From Gigantopelta aegis (lineage: Eukaryota; Mollusca; Gastropoda; Neomphalida; Peltospiridae), in the NCBI RefSeq assembly GCF_016097555.1, contig NC_054713.1, forward strand, positions 2,432,025-2,496,024: 64,000 nucleotides of DNA. The letters run 5' to 3'. This document shows positions 33,361-49,918 of the stretch, piece by piece. The notes under the pieces were generated by a model that was given only the letters and a program-made list of their open reading frames with translations, was not told the origin of the DNA and ran no database searches. A program made the translations under genes and the position numbers. The first letter of the stretch is position 1. Each line of letters starts with the position of its first letter.

Positions 33361-34409
33361 TGTCACGGGGATTCTATAATTCCCGTAACTGAATAAAACA
33401 CGATTATCAAAATATCTCTCCTAACTGTATATCTATTAGATCTCTCTGTAACGGGCGGTATTTACCCGCCTTGGCTCGTCTCTAGGTATGATCAGAGATA
33501 CGATCTTATATAAAGTATATGTAATATAGCACGTTTAGTTCACTAGAAACACAACAAAAACACAATACACTTTGGAATCTGTATTAACCTACGCTGACAA
33601 ATGTACAGCCGTAGTAGTTAATTAATAACAACAATAATAACAACCCAGAACTGATCACTTAATTAGTTAATCTCTAGGTGTCTAGTTACACAATATGCGA
33701 ATCACTTCACCGTGACACAACACCCACACGTGTGATAATTGAGAAACGCTTCTAGGAGAAGTTAATTAATAAAGGAATTACCACTCTATTCCTAACTGGT
33801 TAATTTTTAATTAATTATACTCTTACTACTCTTGGGGAACTCCAGTAACGTGTGATTTTAATTAACCTAATTGAGAAACGCTTCTTGGGGACTGGCTAAG
33901 CTTTATATTACCAAATACTCGTATAATGTTAGAACAAAAAGTCTACGAAATGACCGAAGACACTGTCTAAAGAATATTGGTATAATACAGTATTAAAATA
34001 TTAAAAGAAATGATATTTACCAAGTCCTAACGGACTACGTTCCCGGGAAGCTTCCCTTTTCGTTCTCCTCATACCTCTAAAACACTAGCTATTTATTATA
34101 AATCAGAATATTGCCTGGGGGTACATCGCGGCACCGAATCTTATCATCTGATATTTCCACCGCGACCAAGCGGTATTTTTTTCCTCAGATCGTCAGACTT
34201 AATGTCGCCAGTTCGCTAGAGATTCCACGGTCGCGCGGAGGTATTACGTAACAACTCGCTACATGGCCCCCGCACCTGGCTAAGGGTGTGTATTAGGCGT
34301 ACCGATCGAGGACCGTCGCGCAGAAGCATTACGTAACAAGTGCACACGACCCTCTAAAACAATTAATATCGCCACAGGCGAAAAGAAATTAAGAGCATGT
34401 ACCGTCACA
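33361..34409 (-). repeat. 3' LTR of the retrotransposon
   Basis: Read on the minus strand it begins TGTGACGGTACATG and ends CCCCGTGACA (TG...CA). It is about 63 bp shorter than the other LTR and carries several substitutions and indels against it, so insertion was not very recent. Confidence 0.93.
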
Positions 34410-34421
34410 CACCCCCACCTC
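34410..34421 (-). promoter_or_regulatory. Polypurine tract
   Basis: On the minus strand GAGGTGGGGGTG abuts the 3' LTR. This is where plus-strand DNA synthesis would be primed. Confidence 0.8.
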
Positions 34422-34629
34422 AAAAAGGATATTTCCTCTACTCTAGGAATAGGGAAATATACTACATTAAAACAAAAAGGTGCGTTAACCGACGCATACG
34501 GGCATTTATAACACATGTAATAATAAGGTGACTACCAGTAATCACACTGAGTCTCTGAGTCCCTGGTATACAAATAAAATATATATAAACAAAACAGAAA
34601 TCAAGAATGTCAACACATTATCATAACGT

Positions 34630-37117
34630 TCAACTTCGGGACAGGGCATCAGCGATTACATTGGATGTGCCCATGACATGTCCAATGGTAATTGGGTATT
34701 CTTGCAAAGGAAGACTCCATCTCAAAACTCTCTGGTTGGAGGCTTTCATTAGGATGGTCCAGTCCGTCTTCGTCTTCTTGGAACAGCACAGCTCCAGCAC
34801 CCACGTCACTGGCACCCACAGCTAGCTTGAACGGCATTCGGTAGTCTGGTGCTGCCATCACGGGAGACGAGTAGCGCATCTGCTTGATACGATTGAATGA
34901 CTTCTCGCATTCACCTGACCACTGGAACTTCGTTTCTTTCTTTTTCAGTGTCGCACGTTTTCCAGGTTTTCTCCGATAGGCATGCTGTCGAATCGGTGTA
35001 GCGTTGGGTTCCAAGCGCACATCCTGGCTTAAGGTATTGGTAACCGTTGGAAGGTTCTGACAAATGGAAACATTGTCTTGTTTCGACGTAGTCAACTTTG
35101 CTCGCTGGGGGTTCAAGTCTGCTAGAATCTGGCCGTTGGCCAATTTGACCTCTGCAGTCTTGATGTCATCACAGGAAATTGAGTGTCTCTCAATTTGGAC
35201 CGGTCTCTCTGGAACTATCGGCAGTCTGTCAAAATAACCTTTTAGCACATTGATGTGACAATACCTACTTTTCCTAACCCTATCAGGAGTGTTTATCACA
35301 TACCCTGTCTCATTAACTCGTTTGTGCACAACATAGGGCCCGAAATACCTGTTCTGCAATGAACCCCGTTTAATGGGAAGGTACAGCAGCACCTCATCCC
35401 CTGGTTTAAATTCCCGACTCCTAGCCTTCCTATCAAACACTGATTTTATTTTGCTCTGAGCATGGCTCAGTTGCTTCCTAGCTAGTTCGGTCGCCGGCAA
35501 CCTCCTATCCCTAACTCTTTTATCCATCAATACTCTCTCAGTTAACAATGTAGTGCGAACTGCCAACAATTTTGGATCCGCCCTCTGCTCTAGAATTAAC
35601 TCTCGTCTAATACAAGGTAAGTCCCTTCTATCAAACACAACTGGTTCATTTACCCTCTGCGGGAGGTCAACAGGTTCCACCACATTTAATTCCTCAGTTG
35701 ACTTATCTACCATTTTATTAATAACCTCATCCACTCCAATTTCATGGCTCACACACGTATCAGACAAATCACAAATATCCTCTGGGTCTCGTTTTACCCT
35801 TCTGGCCATAGCCCTAGTTTTTACACACGCAGGATAACTAATCTCATCAACCTCACACTCTTTTATGGGTAAAGGGCTGTCTTTCATTAAAAATTGGTCA
35901 CATTTCGGCTGACAACACTGACTAGTCAAATCATTACCCAACAAAACTCCTATGTTTTCAACAGGCAAGTCCTTCACAACACCCATAACGACTGGTCCCG
36001 TCACAAACTTCGAACAAAAGAAAACCTTATGTAACCTGACAACCATATTTTCTCCAGTAACCGAGGTTAAAGCCAAACTACGTCCTATATCTGAATCCTT
36101 AATACCAGCTAAACACTCTTGCGTGATCAGACTCTGACTACACCCGGTATCTCTATAGATTGATATTACCTTAGGACTCAATTCTTGTTTCACATCACAA
36201 ACCATACCAGTGGATACATACGGGTTTACTTTCTCTGCCATAGGACTAACCATTAACTCTCTCGCTAACGGAGCTGACCTCACTAAACCGACCATGTGCG
36301 CATTATCGCGTTTCCTTTTAAAACAGTCCCCGATAAGATGGTTATCCTTTTTACAGTAACTGCAATGTGGACGAAAAGCTCGTGCATTGGCTGATAATGC
36401 AGGCCTATCCTTACTTTGCCCACCAGGTGCATTCCTTGCCTGACTAACTGACCAACTAGATGACTCTCCCCGATAGTTACTTTCCTGGGAAAAACCTGGC
36501 TGAAATTTCTTCTTATCACCCTGTTGTAAAGAGCTACCCGGTACTGCCTGAGCTTTGTGTATTAACACGTAATCATCTGCCACTATGCCTGCCTCCTCTA
36601 TCTTTTTGACATCACGATCCTCTAAATGAATACGTAAGCTAACTGGTAATCCATTTTTAATGTCCTGTAAGATCAACAACTCCCGTAACTCGGTATATGA
36701 CTCTACCTGATGAGAAATCACCCATTTATCAAACATCCCTGCCTTCTTAGCCACAAATTCACTATAAGACTGACCCTGCGTTTTTCTCAACTCGCTATAC
36801 CGTAAACGATAATCCTCAGGTCGTAATTCATACGCCCTCAACACTGCCGCCTTAACTAGGTCGTACTGACTTGCTCGCTCATCACTCATTGAATTATAAG
36901 CTACACTAGCCTTCCCCTTAAACTTAGACACGGCTAACAATGTCCACTTAGACTGCGGCCAATTTAGCTGCTTAGCGGCCCGTTCAAAAAGTTGGAAGAA
37001 CATATCTACCTCCTGTTCGTCAAATACAGGCACTGATCTATAAGCCTCCGACATGTTAAAACCATTTCCTGCCTCTGGTCTAACTTCTTCAGTATTCAAC
37101 TTTAACTCATGTTCCAC
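34630..37117 (-). pseudogene. Gag-protease-pol remnant, internally deleted
   Basis: The frame 37117-34649 encodes 822 residues. It is also open upstream: its first shown codon is GTG inside a longer frame. Residues 30-190 look like a Gypsy gag capsid. Cys252, Cys255, His260 and Cys265 form a CCHC zinc knuckle. The protease motif is DTG at 323-325, with a later LLGND. Residues about 500-525 look like the start of integrase and about 540-630 like its end (FKPGDEVLLYLP, YFGPY). The zinc-binding and DDE core between are missing (joint near 35545). Residues about 700-720 resemble the start of reverse transcriptase (ATPIRQHAYR) and 729-785 the RNase H start; the polymerase core is missing (joint near 34945). 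The expected first RNase H Asp is Gly768. A third joint near 34753 shifts frame. The RNase H end (NVIADALSR) then continues in another frame and stops at 34630. The product would be non-catalytic. Confidence 0.88.
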
Positions 37118-37149
37118 TTTTAATTTTTCTAACTGGAATTCTCTATCCC

Positions 37150-37352
<203 letters not shown>

Positions 37353-37755
37353 GTTCTCTTTCGTACTCAAGCTTTTTAAAAGCTAATTGTTGTTCCATCC
37401 TTAACTCATTTATCTCTATCTCTGGAACAATCTCACTGTCTTCCATAACAGGACTATCACCAAAAACTTCCTGGATAATAATTGTCCTTATATCTCCTAA
37501 GGTTTTAGCTGATGTTAAATCAATTTCTCGCTCACCTGCGATTTCAACTAACTCGGCCTTACGTGCTCGCTTAATCTCCACTACACTGAGCGTAGGCCTA
37601 TCCAGCAAATTCTTATCCATGTTTAGATATGACGCACTTAATATTAATTAATTTTCTAGTGAACAACGTTGCTACTTCTAGTTATTTGTAAAAATAATTT
37701 ATAAAGCCCCCATTTACAAACAATACTTTTTTTAAATATGCATGTCCCGTTTCAG

Positions 37756-37774
37756 ATCCGGGACGAGCGCCCCA
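37756..37774 (-). promoter_or_regulatory. Candidate primer binding site
   Basis: On the minus strand, 12 bases downstream of the 5' LTR, lies TGGGGCGCTCGTCCCGGAT. It begins with TGG, as sites pairing with a tRNA CCA end do, and resembles proline-tRNA primer sites. The exact tRNA is not verified. Confidence 0.55.
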
Positions 37775-37786
37775 ATTTTCTACTCC

Positions 37787-38898
37787 TGTCACGGGGATTC
37801 TATAATTCCCGTAACTGAATAAAACACGATTATCCAAATATCTCTCCTAACTGTATATCTATTAGATCTCTCTGTAACAGGCAGTTAAACCCTAGTATGG
37901 CTCGTCTAGATATGATCAGAGATACGATCTTATATAAGTATATATTATTATAGCACCTTTAGTTCACTAGAAACACAACAAAACACAATACACTTTGGAA
38001 TCTGTATTAACCTACGCTGACAAATGTACAGCTGCAGTAGTTAATTAATAACAACAATAATAACAACCCAGAACTGATCACTTAATTAGTTAATCTCTAG
38101 GTGTCTAGGTTACACAATATGCGAATCACTTCACCGTGACACAACACCCACACGTGTGATAATTGAGAACCGCTTCCAGGGGAACTTAATTAATAAAGGA
38201 ATTACCGCCCTTCTACTCGTTCAGGGTGAACTTAATTAATAAAGGAATTACAGCTCTATTCCTAACTGGTTAATTTTTAATTAACCCTTACTACTCATTC
38301 AGTAACCTTGTAACACAAAATTAATACTGGTACCTATCACAATAAAGACAATAACCTACAGTTTACCTAGGTCTTCTAGGATGACTGGCTAAGCTTTATA
38401 TTACCAAATACTCATATAATGTTAGAACAAAAAGTCTACGATTTACTTCGTCAGATGACCGAAGACACTGTCTAAAGAATATTGGTATAATACAGTATTA
38501 AAATATTAAAAGTCACATCAATCACATCAAGGTTATACAACAGAGCAGAAATGATATTTACCAAGTCCTAACGGACTACGTTCCCGGGAAGCTTTCCTTT
38601 TTGGTTCTCATCACAACTCTAAAACTCTAGCTATTTATTATAAATCGAAATATCGCCTGGGGGTAAATCGAGGCACCGAATCTTATCATCTGATATTCCA
38701 CCGCGTCCAAGCGGTATTTTTTTCCTCAGATCGTCAGACTTAATGTCGCCAGTTCGCTAGAGATTCCACGGTCGCGCGGAGGTATTACGTAACAAGTTGC
38801 CCATCTGGGCTTAAGTGCAATTAAACTGCACACGGCCTTCTTAAACAATTAATATCGCCGCAGGCAGCGACAAGAAATTAAGAGCATGTACCGTCACA
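37787..38898 (-). repeat. 5' LTR of the retrotransposon
   Basis: This LTR is 1112 bp. It contains an internal short duplication around 38180-38260 ('cttaattaataaaggaatta' twice) that is single in the other LTR. Confidence 0.93.
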
Positions 38899-38903
38899 AC
38901 ATC

Positions 38904-38975
38904 CAATAGCCGTTGATTAATTAAAAACAAATCAAAGAGCTCTAGTGGTGTTGTTAAACAAAGCAAACTTTCATT
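38904..38975 (+). mobile_element. SINE A tail, 3' part of the interrupted copy
   Basis: It continues 'caatagccgttgattaatta' to 'gttgttaaacaaagcaaact', the expected continuation of the SINE at 33115-33360. Confidence 0.9.
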
Positions 38976-39894
38976 GCGAAGATGTAGCACCATCAAATGA
39001 TTCTGCCGCTGTTGTGTTGGTGTAGTACGAAAGTACGTTTTGACACGCCTCAAGGCGCTGTGGGACCGCTCACTGGTTGCGCTTGTAGCTGGCATAACCA
39101 AAACCAATTTCACTAAAGTGTCTATTTCAGACAAGAAAACTCTGGCTATGCCTGAAAAACCACACAAGTAAGACACCAAATCAGACAGAACAATAGGTGT
39201 TGACACATCGGTGAAGTGTGTGGACAGAATTGTGAGCTGCGTCTCCAAACTGTGTGTGTCAAGATCTGACCCATATAGATTGGTAATAAACACCAATTCG
39301 TCAGTGTAATCGCCATTGTTTGCGGCTTTTAGCAAGAGCTTTTTTTTAATTCTTGTAAACCCTGTAACCTGGTTGGTCAAACCTCGGACGAATACAAGAC
39401 ACGATGAAACGAATGGCTTCATGGTAGATTGTCCTGTAATAATCCACGGGCGTGGCCAGATACTCAGGCAAAGCCAGACCTATGTCTATGTTGTTGTTTT
39501 TTAACTTTCCCTTTTTTAGGAGTGCAGGATCATTGACGCCAAGATCTTCTCTCTCGGTCTCTAACCACAATTTTCCCGAATGGAGCAAACGTCTGCAGTT
39601 CTGAAAGAAGCCAGAGTTTCACAGGACATTTCACCAAGCGTCAGCTGGTGATAAATCCTTCAACTGCAACGACCTGCTGAGATTGTCTGATAGTCTGAGT
39701 ATTTTACTGCCCAGTTTAATGCTGAAGGAAAAAAAAATTCAAATTTGTCTTTGAAGGAAGATACTCCTAAAAATACGGGCTCTCATTTCGGTTTCTTTGA
39801 CGAATTCCAGAGATTCTTGCCACAATACATGCAGGGCTCCGTAATTTTTAGCGATACTGTCCAAGGCATCTGTCTTGACAGTCCATCTTCAACC

Positions 39895-40040
39895 CCTGCA
39901 ATTGCCCACGGCAATCGGCAATGCCGTGGAGATTGCCGTGGACTTTTTCATTCTCCACGGCACTATTTTGCTGTGGACTATATTAGATTTTTGTTCACTG
40001 CATGTTTTTTTTTTGCCGTGGACGTTTTCTTAATTGCAGG
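39895..40040. mobile_element. Small MITE with GCCGTGGA hairpins
   Basis: The ends 'cctgcaattgcc' and 'taattgcagg' are inverted repeats. Inside, 'ccacggca' and its complement recur several times, including the palindrome formed by 'ccacggca' and 'tgccgtgg'. The element splits the hAT relic. Confidence 0.65.
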
Positions 40041-40174
40041 TGTTGCATCTTGTTGGGCACAACATTCGAATGCCTGGACTCTCTGGGACAATATCTTCCT
40101 TCAAGACTTTGAAAGAGGCTTCACGTCTAGGAGAAAGTTTCACCAATTGTATGGAATGGAATGGAAAATTGTTT

Positions 40175-40472
40175 AATGTGCACGTTCAGAGCAAGCTGTT
40201 GTAGCGCACGCCTGTCCTGGGCACAAGTACCGGCCTCAGCCGGTTCTTCCGTCCATGACAGGAAAGAGATGGGGTGGGTGAAGGAGGGACCGCCTACACT
40301 GGCAGGTGCAAGGGAGCACCAGCAGTCCGACCGTAGCCGGTAACAGGCGGATGGTGGTATGGTGCTATGTAATTTGGAATGTCCCGTAGGATTAAGCCAA
40401 AGGGAAATGGGTGTGCATTTTGATAAAGGAAGTTTGGCGCAATTTTGATGGTCGTTCTAAAGAATAAAAGGT
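40175..40472. repeat. Unidentified insertion in the hAT relic
   Basis: This non-transposase sequence between hAT blocks includes 'tgtagcgcacgcctgtcctg' and 'ggcctcagccggttcttccg'. It looks like a dispersed repeat, but I cannot assign it. Confidence 0.35.
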
Positions 40473-40705
40473 AGGGAGCTACATATAGGTTTGGATGTTA
40501 GTATGCCGAGAGTAGCTCTTCACCAGTTGTGTAATCTCATGTGTAATATCCAACGTATCTTTTATCGTCTTACAGTTTTTCATTGTGTCTCCACAGGCGA
40601 GGTTCAGTCCATGGCCATAGCAATGGGTGAAAACAGCCCTTGGCTCAAGCTTCGTTATTTGTGTTGCGACACTAGATTTAGGTGGCAACTGTACCGTGTT
40701 TAACT

Positions 40706-41117
40706 AAGCAACAGAAAGGGAGGGGTGTAGGTCTATGATAGCCAACGAGTGCGTTTGGGCGGACACAGCTATACAGTAGCATGAAGCCGTCTGGATATGT
40801 CCATCCTGGCAGAGTGAAGCTGTGGGCTGGCATTGATAACCTCGGTGTTTATATAAGGAAGAGACAAAAACGTTCCTGGCCTAAAACGTGGTATGGCCAT
40901 GGCCGTAGCGGCCGTACCGCTTCCGAAGCCACTGTATCAAAATCATTTGTATTGTGAGAAAGGAAAGTATTGGAATGATTATTTTGGCACAAACACCCCA
41001 GCACATTGTTTGATCAGCGGCATATGGTAATTGTGACGTTTGTCAAAGAAGAAAGGAATGTTTGTTTTAATACACCGTAGGACATTGTTTAATCTGCTGC
41101 TGTTAAGTGTCTGGCAT
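40706..41117. other. Non-coding DNA
   Basis: No gene is supported. A short palindromic 'ggccatggcc' and 'gtagcggccgtac' region lies near 40895-40920. Confidence 0.4.
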
Positions 41118-41360
41118 AGGGCGGGACATAGCCCAGTGGTAAAGCGCTCGCGCGGTCGGTCTGGGATCTAACCCAGTCTGTGTGACCATTGGGCTATTGG
41201 TTTCTTGTTCCAGCCAGTACACTGGTACATCAAAGGACATTATATATGTTACCCCTGTCTGTGGATGATGAATATAAAAAGAGTCCTTGCTACTAATGGA
41301 AAAATACTTCAAAATTACCAAATGTTTGACGTCCAAAAGCCGATGATTACTAAATCAGTA
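41118..41360 (+). mobile_element. SINE, head 1 and A tail
   Basis: Head ('gggacatagcccagtggtaa'), core with deletions, and the A tail to near 41360. Confidence 0.8.
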
Positions 41361-41370
41361 TTCCGTAATG

Positions 41371-41437
41371 GAAAAAGAAAGAAATGTTTTATTTAACGAC
41401 GCACTCAACACATTTTATTTACGGTTATATGGCGTCA
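41371..41437 (-). mobile_element. SINE B-tail fragment
   Basis: Only the tail end is present, from 'aaagaaatgttttattta' to 'atggcgtca'. Confidence 0.75.
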
Positions 41438-41644
41438 CATCCCGGTCCTTGTCTCTCAAACCGTGACAGGTGCTTGTCTCTTGTGGCTATCCATACCGCA
41501 CATCTGTCATTCCCCATCAGTTTTTAGCTGTGGGCTTTGTCTCACCCAATGTAAGGCTACCAGACTTTTATATAACAAAAATCCAATGCTACGCAAGGGT
41601 TACATCTAACAAATATATACATACAAAATTATTGGATGCTCCGA

Positions 41645-41930
41645 GAGGAAATGGTTTCACAGCGCAGTGGTTGAGCCATCGGACTACAGGCTAGTAGGTA
41701 CAGGGTTCGCAGCCCAGTAACGGCTCCAACCCAGAGCGAATTCTTAAAGGTTCAATGGGTAGATGTAAGGCCACTACACCCTCTTCTCTCTCACTAACCA
41801 CTAACCAACTAACAGCTAACCCACTGTCCTGTACAGACGGCACAGAAAGCCGAGGTGTGTGCCTAGGACAGCGTGCTTGAACCTTAATTGGAAATAAGCA
41901 CGATAATAAGTTGAAATGAAATGAAATCTA
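41645..41930 (+). mobile_element. SINE of a second family with (GAAAT)n tail
   Basis: The tRNA-like head ('gcagtggttgagccatcgga', 'gggttcgcagccc') is followed by 'cgtgcttgaaccttaattgg' and a tail of GAAAT repeats. It lacks the core shared by the other SINEs. A minus-strand relative lies at 52108-52320, and a tail fragment lies at 49057-49110. Confidence 0.75.
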
Positions 41931-42313
41931 CCACCGAACTAGATCCTGTCTAAGACAGAAGATAGAGATTGCGAGACAAATACTCGTTAATCACGAGTCG
42001 GAGAGAGAGGACTGTTGGTGTTAGTCGACGACAGTGATAGGCGAGAGAGAGAGAGCGACATGCGATCTGTTACTGGCGACAAGTAAACAACGACGGAGGA
42101 GTCAATTCGCAGGTGACACGGGGTGCCGTGACAAGTGTCTCAGTGTCCACATCTCGACGTTCCCCGCCCCGAGCCGGCAGCCCGCCAGCCCAGTCAATTA
42201 CCGCGCGTTCTCACCGATCGATAGTCGTGCTATCGGAGCCCGAGTCGACGAAAGTATCGTCTCGTGTTGGTGTCATGATACTGTTGTTTCTCCTAGTTAT
42301 TCACTCTTACAGT

Positions 42314-42757
42314 CTAAAGGCGACGCTACACGATACGAGTGCCTCGTAAGAGAATGGCCAATTGTTTTGTTTGTTTTGTTTAACGACACCACTAGAGCAT
42401 TGATTAGTTAATCATCGGCTATTGGATGTCAAACATTTGGTAACTCTGACATAGTTTTAGAGACGAAACCTGCCACATTTTTCCATTAGTAGCAAGGGAT
42501 CTTTTATATGCACTTTCCCACAGACAGGAAAGCATATACCACGACCTTTAACCAGTTGTGGTGCACTAGCTGGAACAAGAAAAAACCCAATCAGTTGCAT
42601 GGATCTACTAAGGCAGTTTGATCCTGCAACGCAAGCACCTCAAGCGAGTACGTAACTGACTGAGCCGATTGTGTCAAGAAAACCCTACTATTTCATTGGT
42701 TGCTATGCAATCAGCAACTTTGGTACGAAGCACTCGTATCGTGTGGCGACGGCTTAA
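42314..42757. mobile_element. MITE (CTAAAGGCGAC ends) with SINE insert
   Basis: Ends 'ctaaaggcgacgctacacga' and 'tcgtgtggcgacggctta' are inverted repeats that include 'cgatacgagtgc'. A second copy lies at 47964-48313. A minus-strand SINE fills the middle. Confidence 0.75.
42364..42668 (-). mobile_element. SINE, head 2 and A tail, inside a MITE
   Basis: The tail ('tgttttgtttaacgacacca') lies at the left, then the core, then the head ending near 42668 ('gctcagtcagttacgtactc' on the minus strand). Confidence 0.85.
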
Positions 42758-42764
42758 GGTTAGT

Positions 42765-47010
<4,246 letters not shown>

Positions 47011-47132
47011 GGACTGACGATATTATGCATTAATTTAGTCACCAGTAATACCACTAGACAATATAAATGTTAAAACGTGTGTAATAGGAGCCGAAACATT
47101 CATGTCGGCTCCTGAGCTGTGATTAGCATATT

Positions 47133-47503
47133 AAAGGCGCAGACCCTAGTTTCAACTCGTAAATATGGACACTAAGTTTAGTTAATCTACAAATCTGTAA
47201 CACATAGAGTTACAGCAGAGTGAAACAAGAGTCTGTGACGTTCAAACCGGGAAATATCCTTTAAACAATAGACTAGAACTCGAATCAATAACCGTTACTT
47301 CTCAGACGCACGTGCGTTTTTAAAAATATGAAAATGCATTTTGTTGTGTTTAGAAACACCAGGATGACCAGAAGCACTTCGGTTGTACGGAAATGGATTA
47401 TCTAAATAATAAAATATAAGTAATGTTTGATTTCAGTGATCATAAACGGCTCCAATAATGAAAAATATGCTGTAGTGTTTAAACACTAGGCTCTGTCCCT
47501 ATA
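47133..47503. mobile_element. Probable MITE
   Basis: The left end 'aaaggcgcagaccctagttt' and the right end 'aaacactaggctctgtccct' are imperfect inverted repeats, about 370 bp apart. No coding frame is present. Confidence 0.5.
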
Positions 47504-47569
47504 ATACTGTATATCTGCACAGTACTGATTTCAAACACGCCAAAAATACTTTTAGTAAACAAAGCGATT

Positions 47570-47695
47570 TTTTTTGGTGGAGTTTTGTTTTGTTTGTTTT
47601 TGTGGTTTGGGTTTTTTTGTGGGGGTGGGGTGGGTTTGTTTTGTGGGTTTTTTACGGGGGGGGGGGGGGGAGGGGGGTTTGGGGGGGTTTTTAAA
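47570..47695. repeat. G/T-only tract
   Basis: About 125 bp of almost only G and T, with G runs up to about 14. It could form G-quadruplexes. Confidence 0.85.
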
Positions 47696-47879
47696 TTAAT
47701 TATTTTATTTTTTTTAAATTGTGAATTATTAAATGTCAATATTTACTTGCCACTGACAAAACAGAGAGTTATGGACGGGTGTAAACAAAAACAATCTTAA
47801 ATGGCTTTCATATTTTAAAAATAAATGTCTGGTAAAAGATATCATATTACAAAAGTGTCTGATGAAAACTATTCCAGCT

Positions 47880-47912
<33 letters not shown>

Positions 47913-47963
47913 CATCACCCAGTTTAGCCGTCGAAGCTGGTCGTTATCGCAGTATAAATAAAT

Positions 47964-48313
47964 CTAAAGGTGACACCACACTATACGAGTGTCTCGTACG
48001 AGAATAGCCATGAGAATAACCAGTTGTCAGTTGACTACTCATAGTCACGTGGCTATTATCGTACGAGGCATTCGTATCGTGTAGGGGGCACTCGCTTGAT
48101 GCGCAGACGGTCTAGGATCGATCCTCGTCGGTGGGCCCAGTGGGCTATTTCTCGTTTTAGCCCATGAAGTAGCGACAGCGGGTTTCCTCTCTCAATATCT
48201 GTGTAGTCCTTAACTATATGTCTGACGCCATATAACCTTAAATAAAATGTGTTGAGTGTGTCGTTAAATAAAACATTTCCTTCCTTCCTTCGTGTCGTAC
48301 AGCGTCGCCTTAA
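47964..48313. mobile_element. MITE (CTAAAGG ends) with SINE insert
   Basis: Second copy of the family at 42314. The left arm runs from 'ctaaaggtgacaccacacta' and the right end is 'agcgtcgccttaa'. An internal inverted pair ('ctcgtacgagaatagcca' and 'ggctattatcgtacgag') gives a long hairpin. Confidence 0.75.
48084..48290 (+). mobile_element. SINE, B tail, inside a MITE
   Basis: The head is partial ('actcgcttgatgcg') and most of the core is deleted. The B tail is intact ('gtgttgagtgtgtcgttaaa'). Confidence 0.85.
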
Positions 48314-48917
48314 CTGATTGTGGTTTGCGCAATTTAGGTGAGATTGAGAATGAGTTTCATCCTGTATTATCTTGCCATTGTTTTCAATGATTAAAGAGTT
48401 TTATACATTAAAAGCATTATAGAATCCATGCATGTTTAAATTAATAAAGTAATTATCTACTAAACCTGTAAACGAGTTATATATAATACATCAATATTTA
48501 TACAAAATGTTTAAAACAAGAAAATCTATATCTATAGTTTTGATTTTACTCTTCAACTTCTTCTTCTTCTTCCTCTTCTTCTTTTTTCTTCCTCTTCTTC
48601 TTCTTCTTTTCTTCTTCTTCTTCTTTTTCGTCGTCGTCGTAGGATTAAATCTTGTTCATACCACGTTTCAGAACGTATATATACTAAAACACCTCATTTC
48701 AGAAATAATCAAAACATTTTGCTGTCACGGGGCAAGTTTTTCAAGTAACTGGGGGCGTCCTTGACAACCGCGGTCCAGCACAAACATTGGCAGGACTTAT
48801 CATTATAGCGTCTAGCACACCTTCTAAGCATCATAATACTACCTAGTACACTAACACTGGTTCAAATCCAACCACAGGAATTTATTGGTCAGGTAAAACA
48901 ACACTTTATGACACCAA
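48314..48917. other. Non-coding DNA with (TTC)n
   Basis: A TTC/TCT repeat with a short (GTC)n end lies at 48560-48640. No gene is seen. Confidence 0.5.
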
Positions 48918-49033
<116 letters not shown>

Positions 49034-49056
49034 ACAACTAAGTATTTCTGTTGGAT

Positions 49057-49110
49057 AGACAGCCCAGATAGCCAAGGCGTGCTTGAACACTAATTGGATG
49101 TAACCACGAC
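49057..49110 (+). mobile_element. Fragment of the (GAAAT)-tailed SINE family
   Basis: The words 'ggcgtgcttgaacactaatt' match the body of the SINE at 41645. It lies directly after the CT run. Confidence 0.55.
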
Positions 49111-49918
49111 ACAGCTAACGTCACGTGAAAACATTGTGGAGGTGGAAAGATGCGCATACGACATTGTAGCCATACCGACATAATATCAAACACAAAATTC
49201 ATTTCTGTCTATCCCTCCCTAGCTGATGTTATCACAATAACAAACACTGGAACAACATTTATAAACACCCTGCAGGTGCTGCCATGAATACCTCCAACAA
49301 TACACCGTGAATAGTAGAACGATTTAACTATTCATAAAGTCGCTTTTACTGACCAATACTGCACGACGTTGAATACGTTGACCATTAAGTGTTCGGCGTT
49401 CTGATAATCGATACAATATTATGTTTGCGTTAAAGTTATATTTTCCCTTGCGCTCTGGCATATTCGTCTGATAAACATCGTACCTATTGAATAGTCGGGT
49501 AATTTATTCCATTTATACGGTAGCAGCAACAAAAAGAAAATTGATTAAAAATAAATGGGAAAGACACTTTTACCTTGGTGTGACGTGTATCTCCGCGGTA
49601 GAACTTTCTCTAGGAGGTAGGAGGTGTAGCCAGGGGCAGCCGGAGAACCTCTCCCCCACCACTTTATCAAAACTCCTCTAGTCAAAACTCATGAAGGTTA
49701 AAACCACATTATACATTTATATTTCTTACTTAATGTGTTAGTTCCATCGCTGTACAGTGAACGTGAATAACTGGCCACAAGGAATCACACTGTGATAAGT
49801 TTGGCTGAAGGTTTATGCACATCCATCCAGGAATTAAATGTTTTTTGGGACTGGTTAACATGACGTAAACCTACTAATTCAAGATTTAGAATATTCTTTA
49901 AAAAGGGACACAAGGGTT
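49111..49918. other. Non-coding DNA
   Basis: No gene or clear repeat is supported. Confidence 0.4.

Larger units (their letters stand above)
38976..40705 (-). pseudogene. hAT-type (ZMYM/TTF-like) transposase relic
   Basis: Scattered minus-strand blocks appear in the correct order for a hAT transposase related to ZMYM1/TTF-type proteins. Block 1 (about 40705-40480) has AVFTHCYGHGLNLACGDTM, the RNase H-like region. Block 2 (about 40162-40041) has KVLKEDIVPESPGIRMLCPT. Block 3 (about 39890-39755) has DALDSIAKNYGALHVLWQE. Block 4 (39588-39346) and block 5 (about 39422-38985) lead to the C-terminal dimerisation domain with VMPATSATSERSHSALRRVK. Frame breaks separate the blocks, and a MITE lies between blocks 2 and 3. 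An unknown insertion separates blocks 1 and 2. The 193-residue frame 39422-38841 runs past the true end into SINE and LTR sequence. The N-terminal zinc finger was not found. Confidence 0.82.

Noticed and set aside
38841-39422. Full 193-residue frame as one gene
   Set aside because: Its last third runs through SINE and LTR sequence; only the first part is hAT-like.
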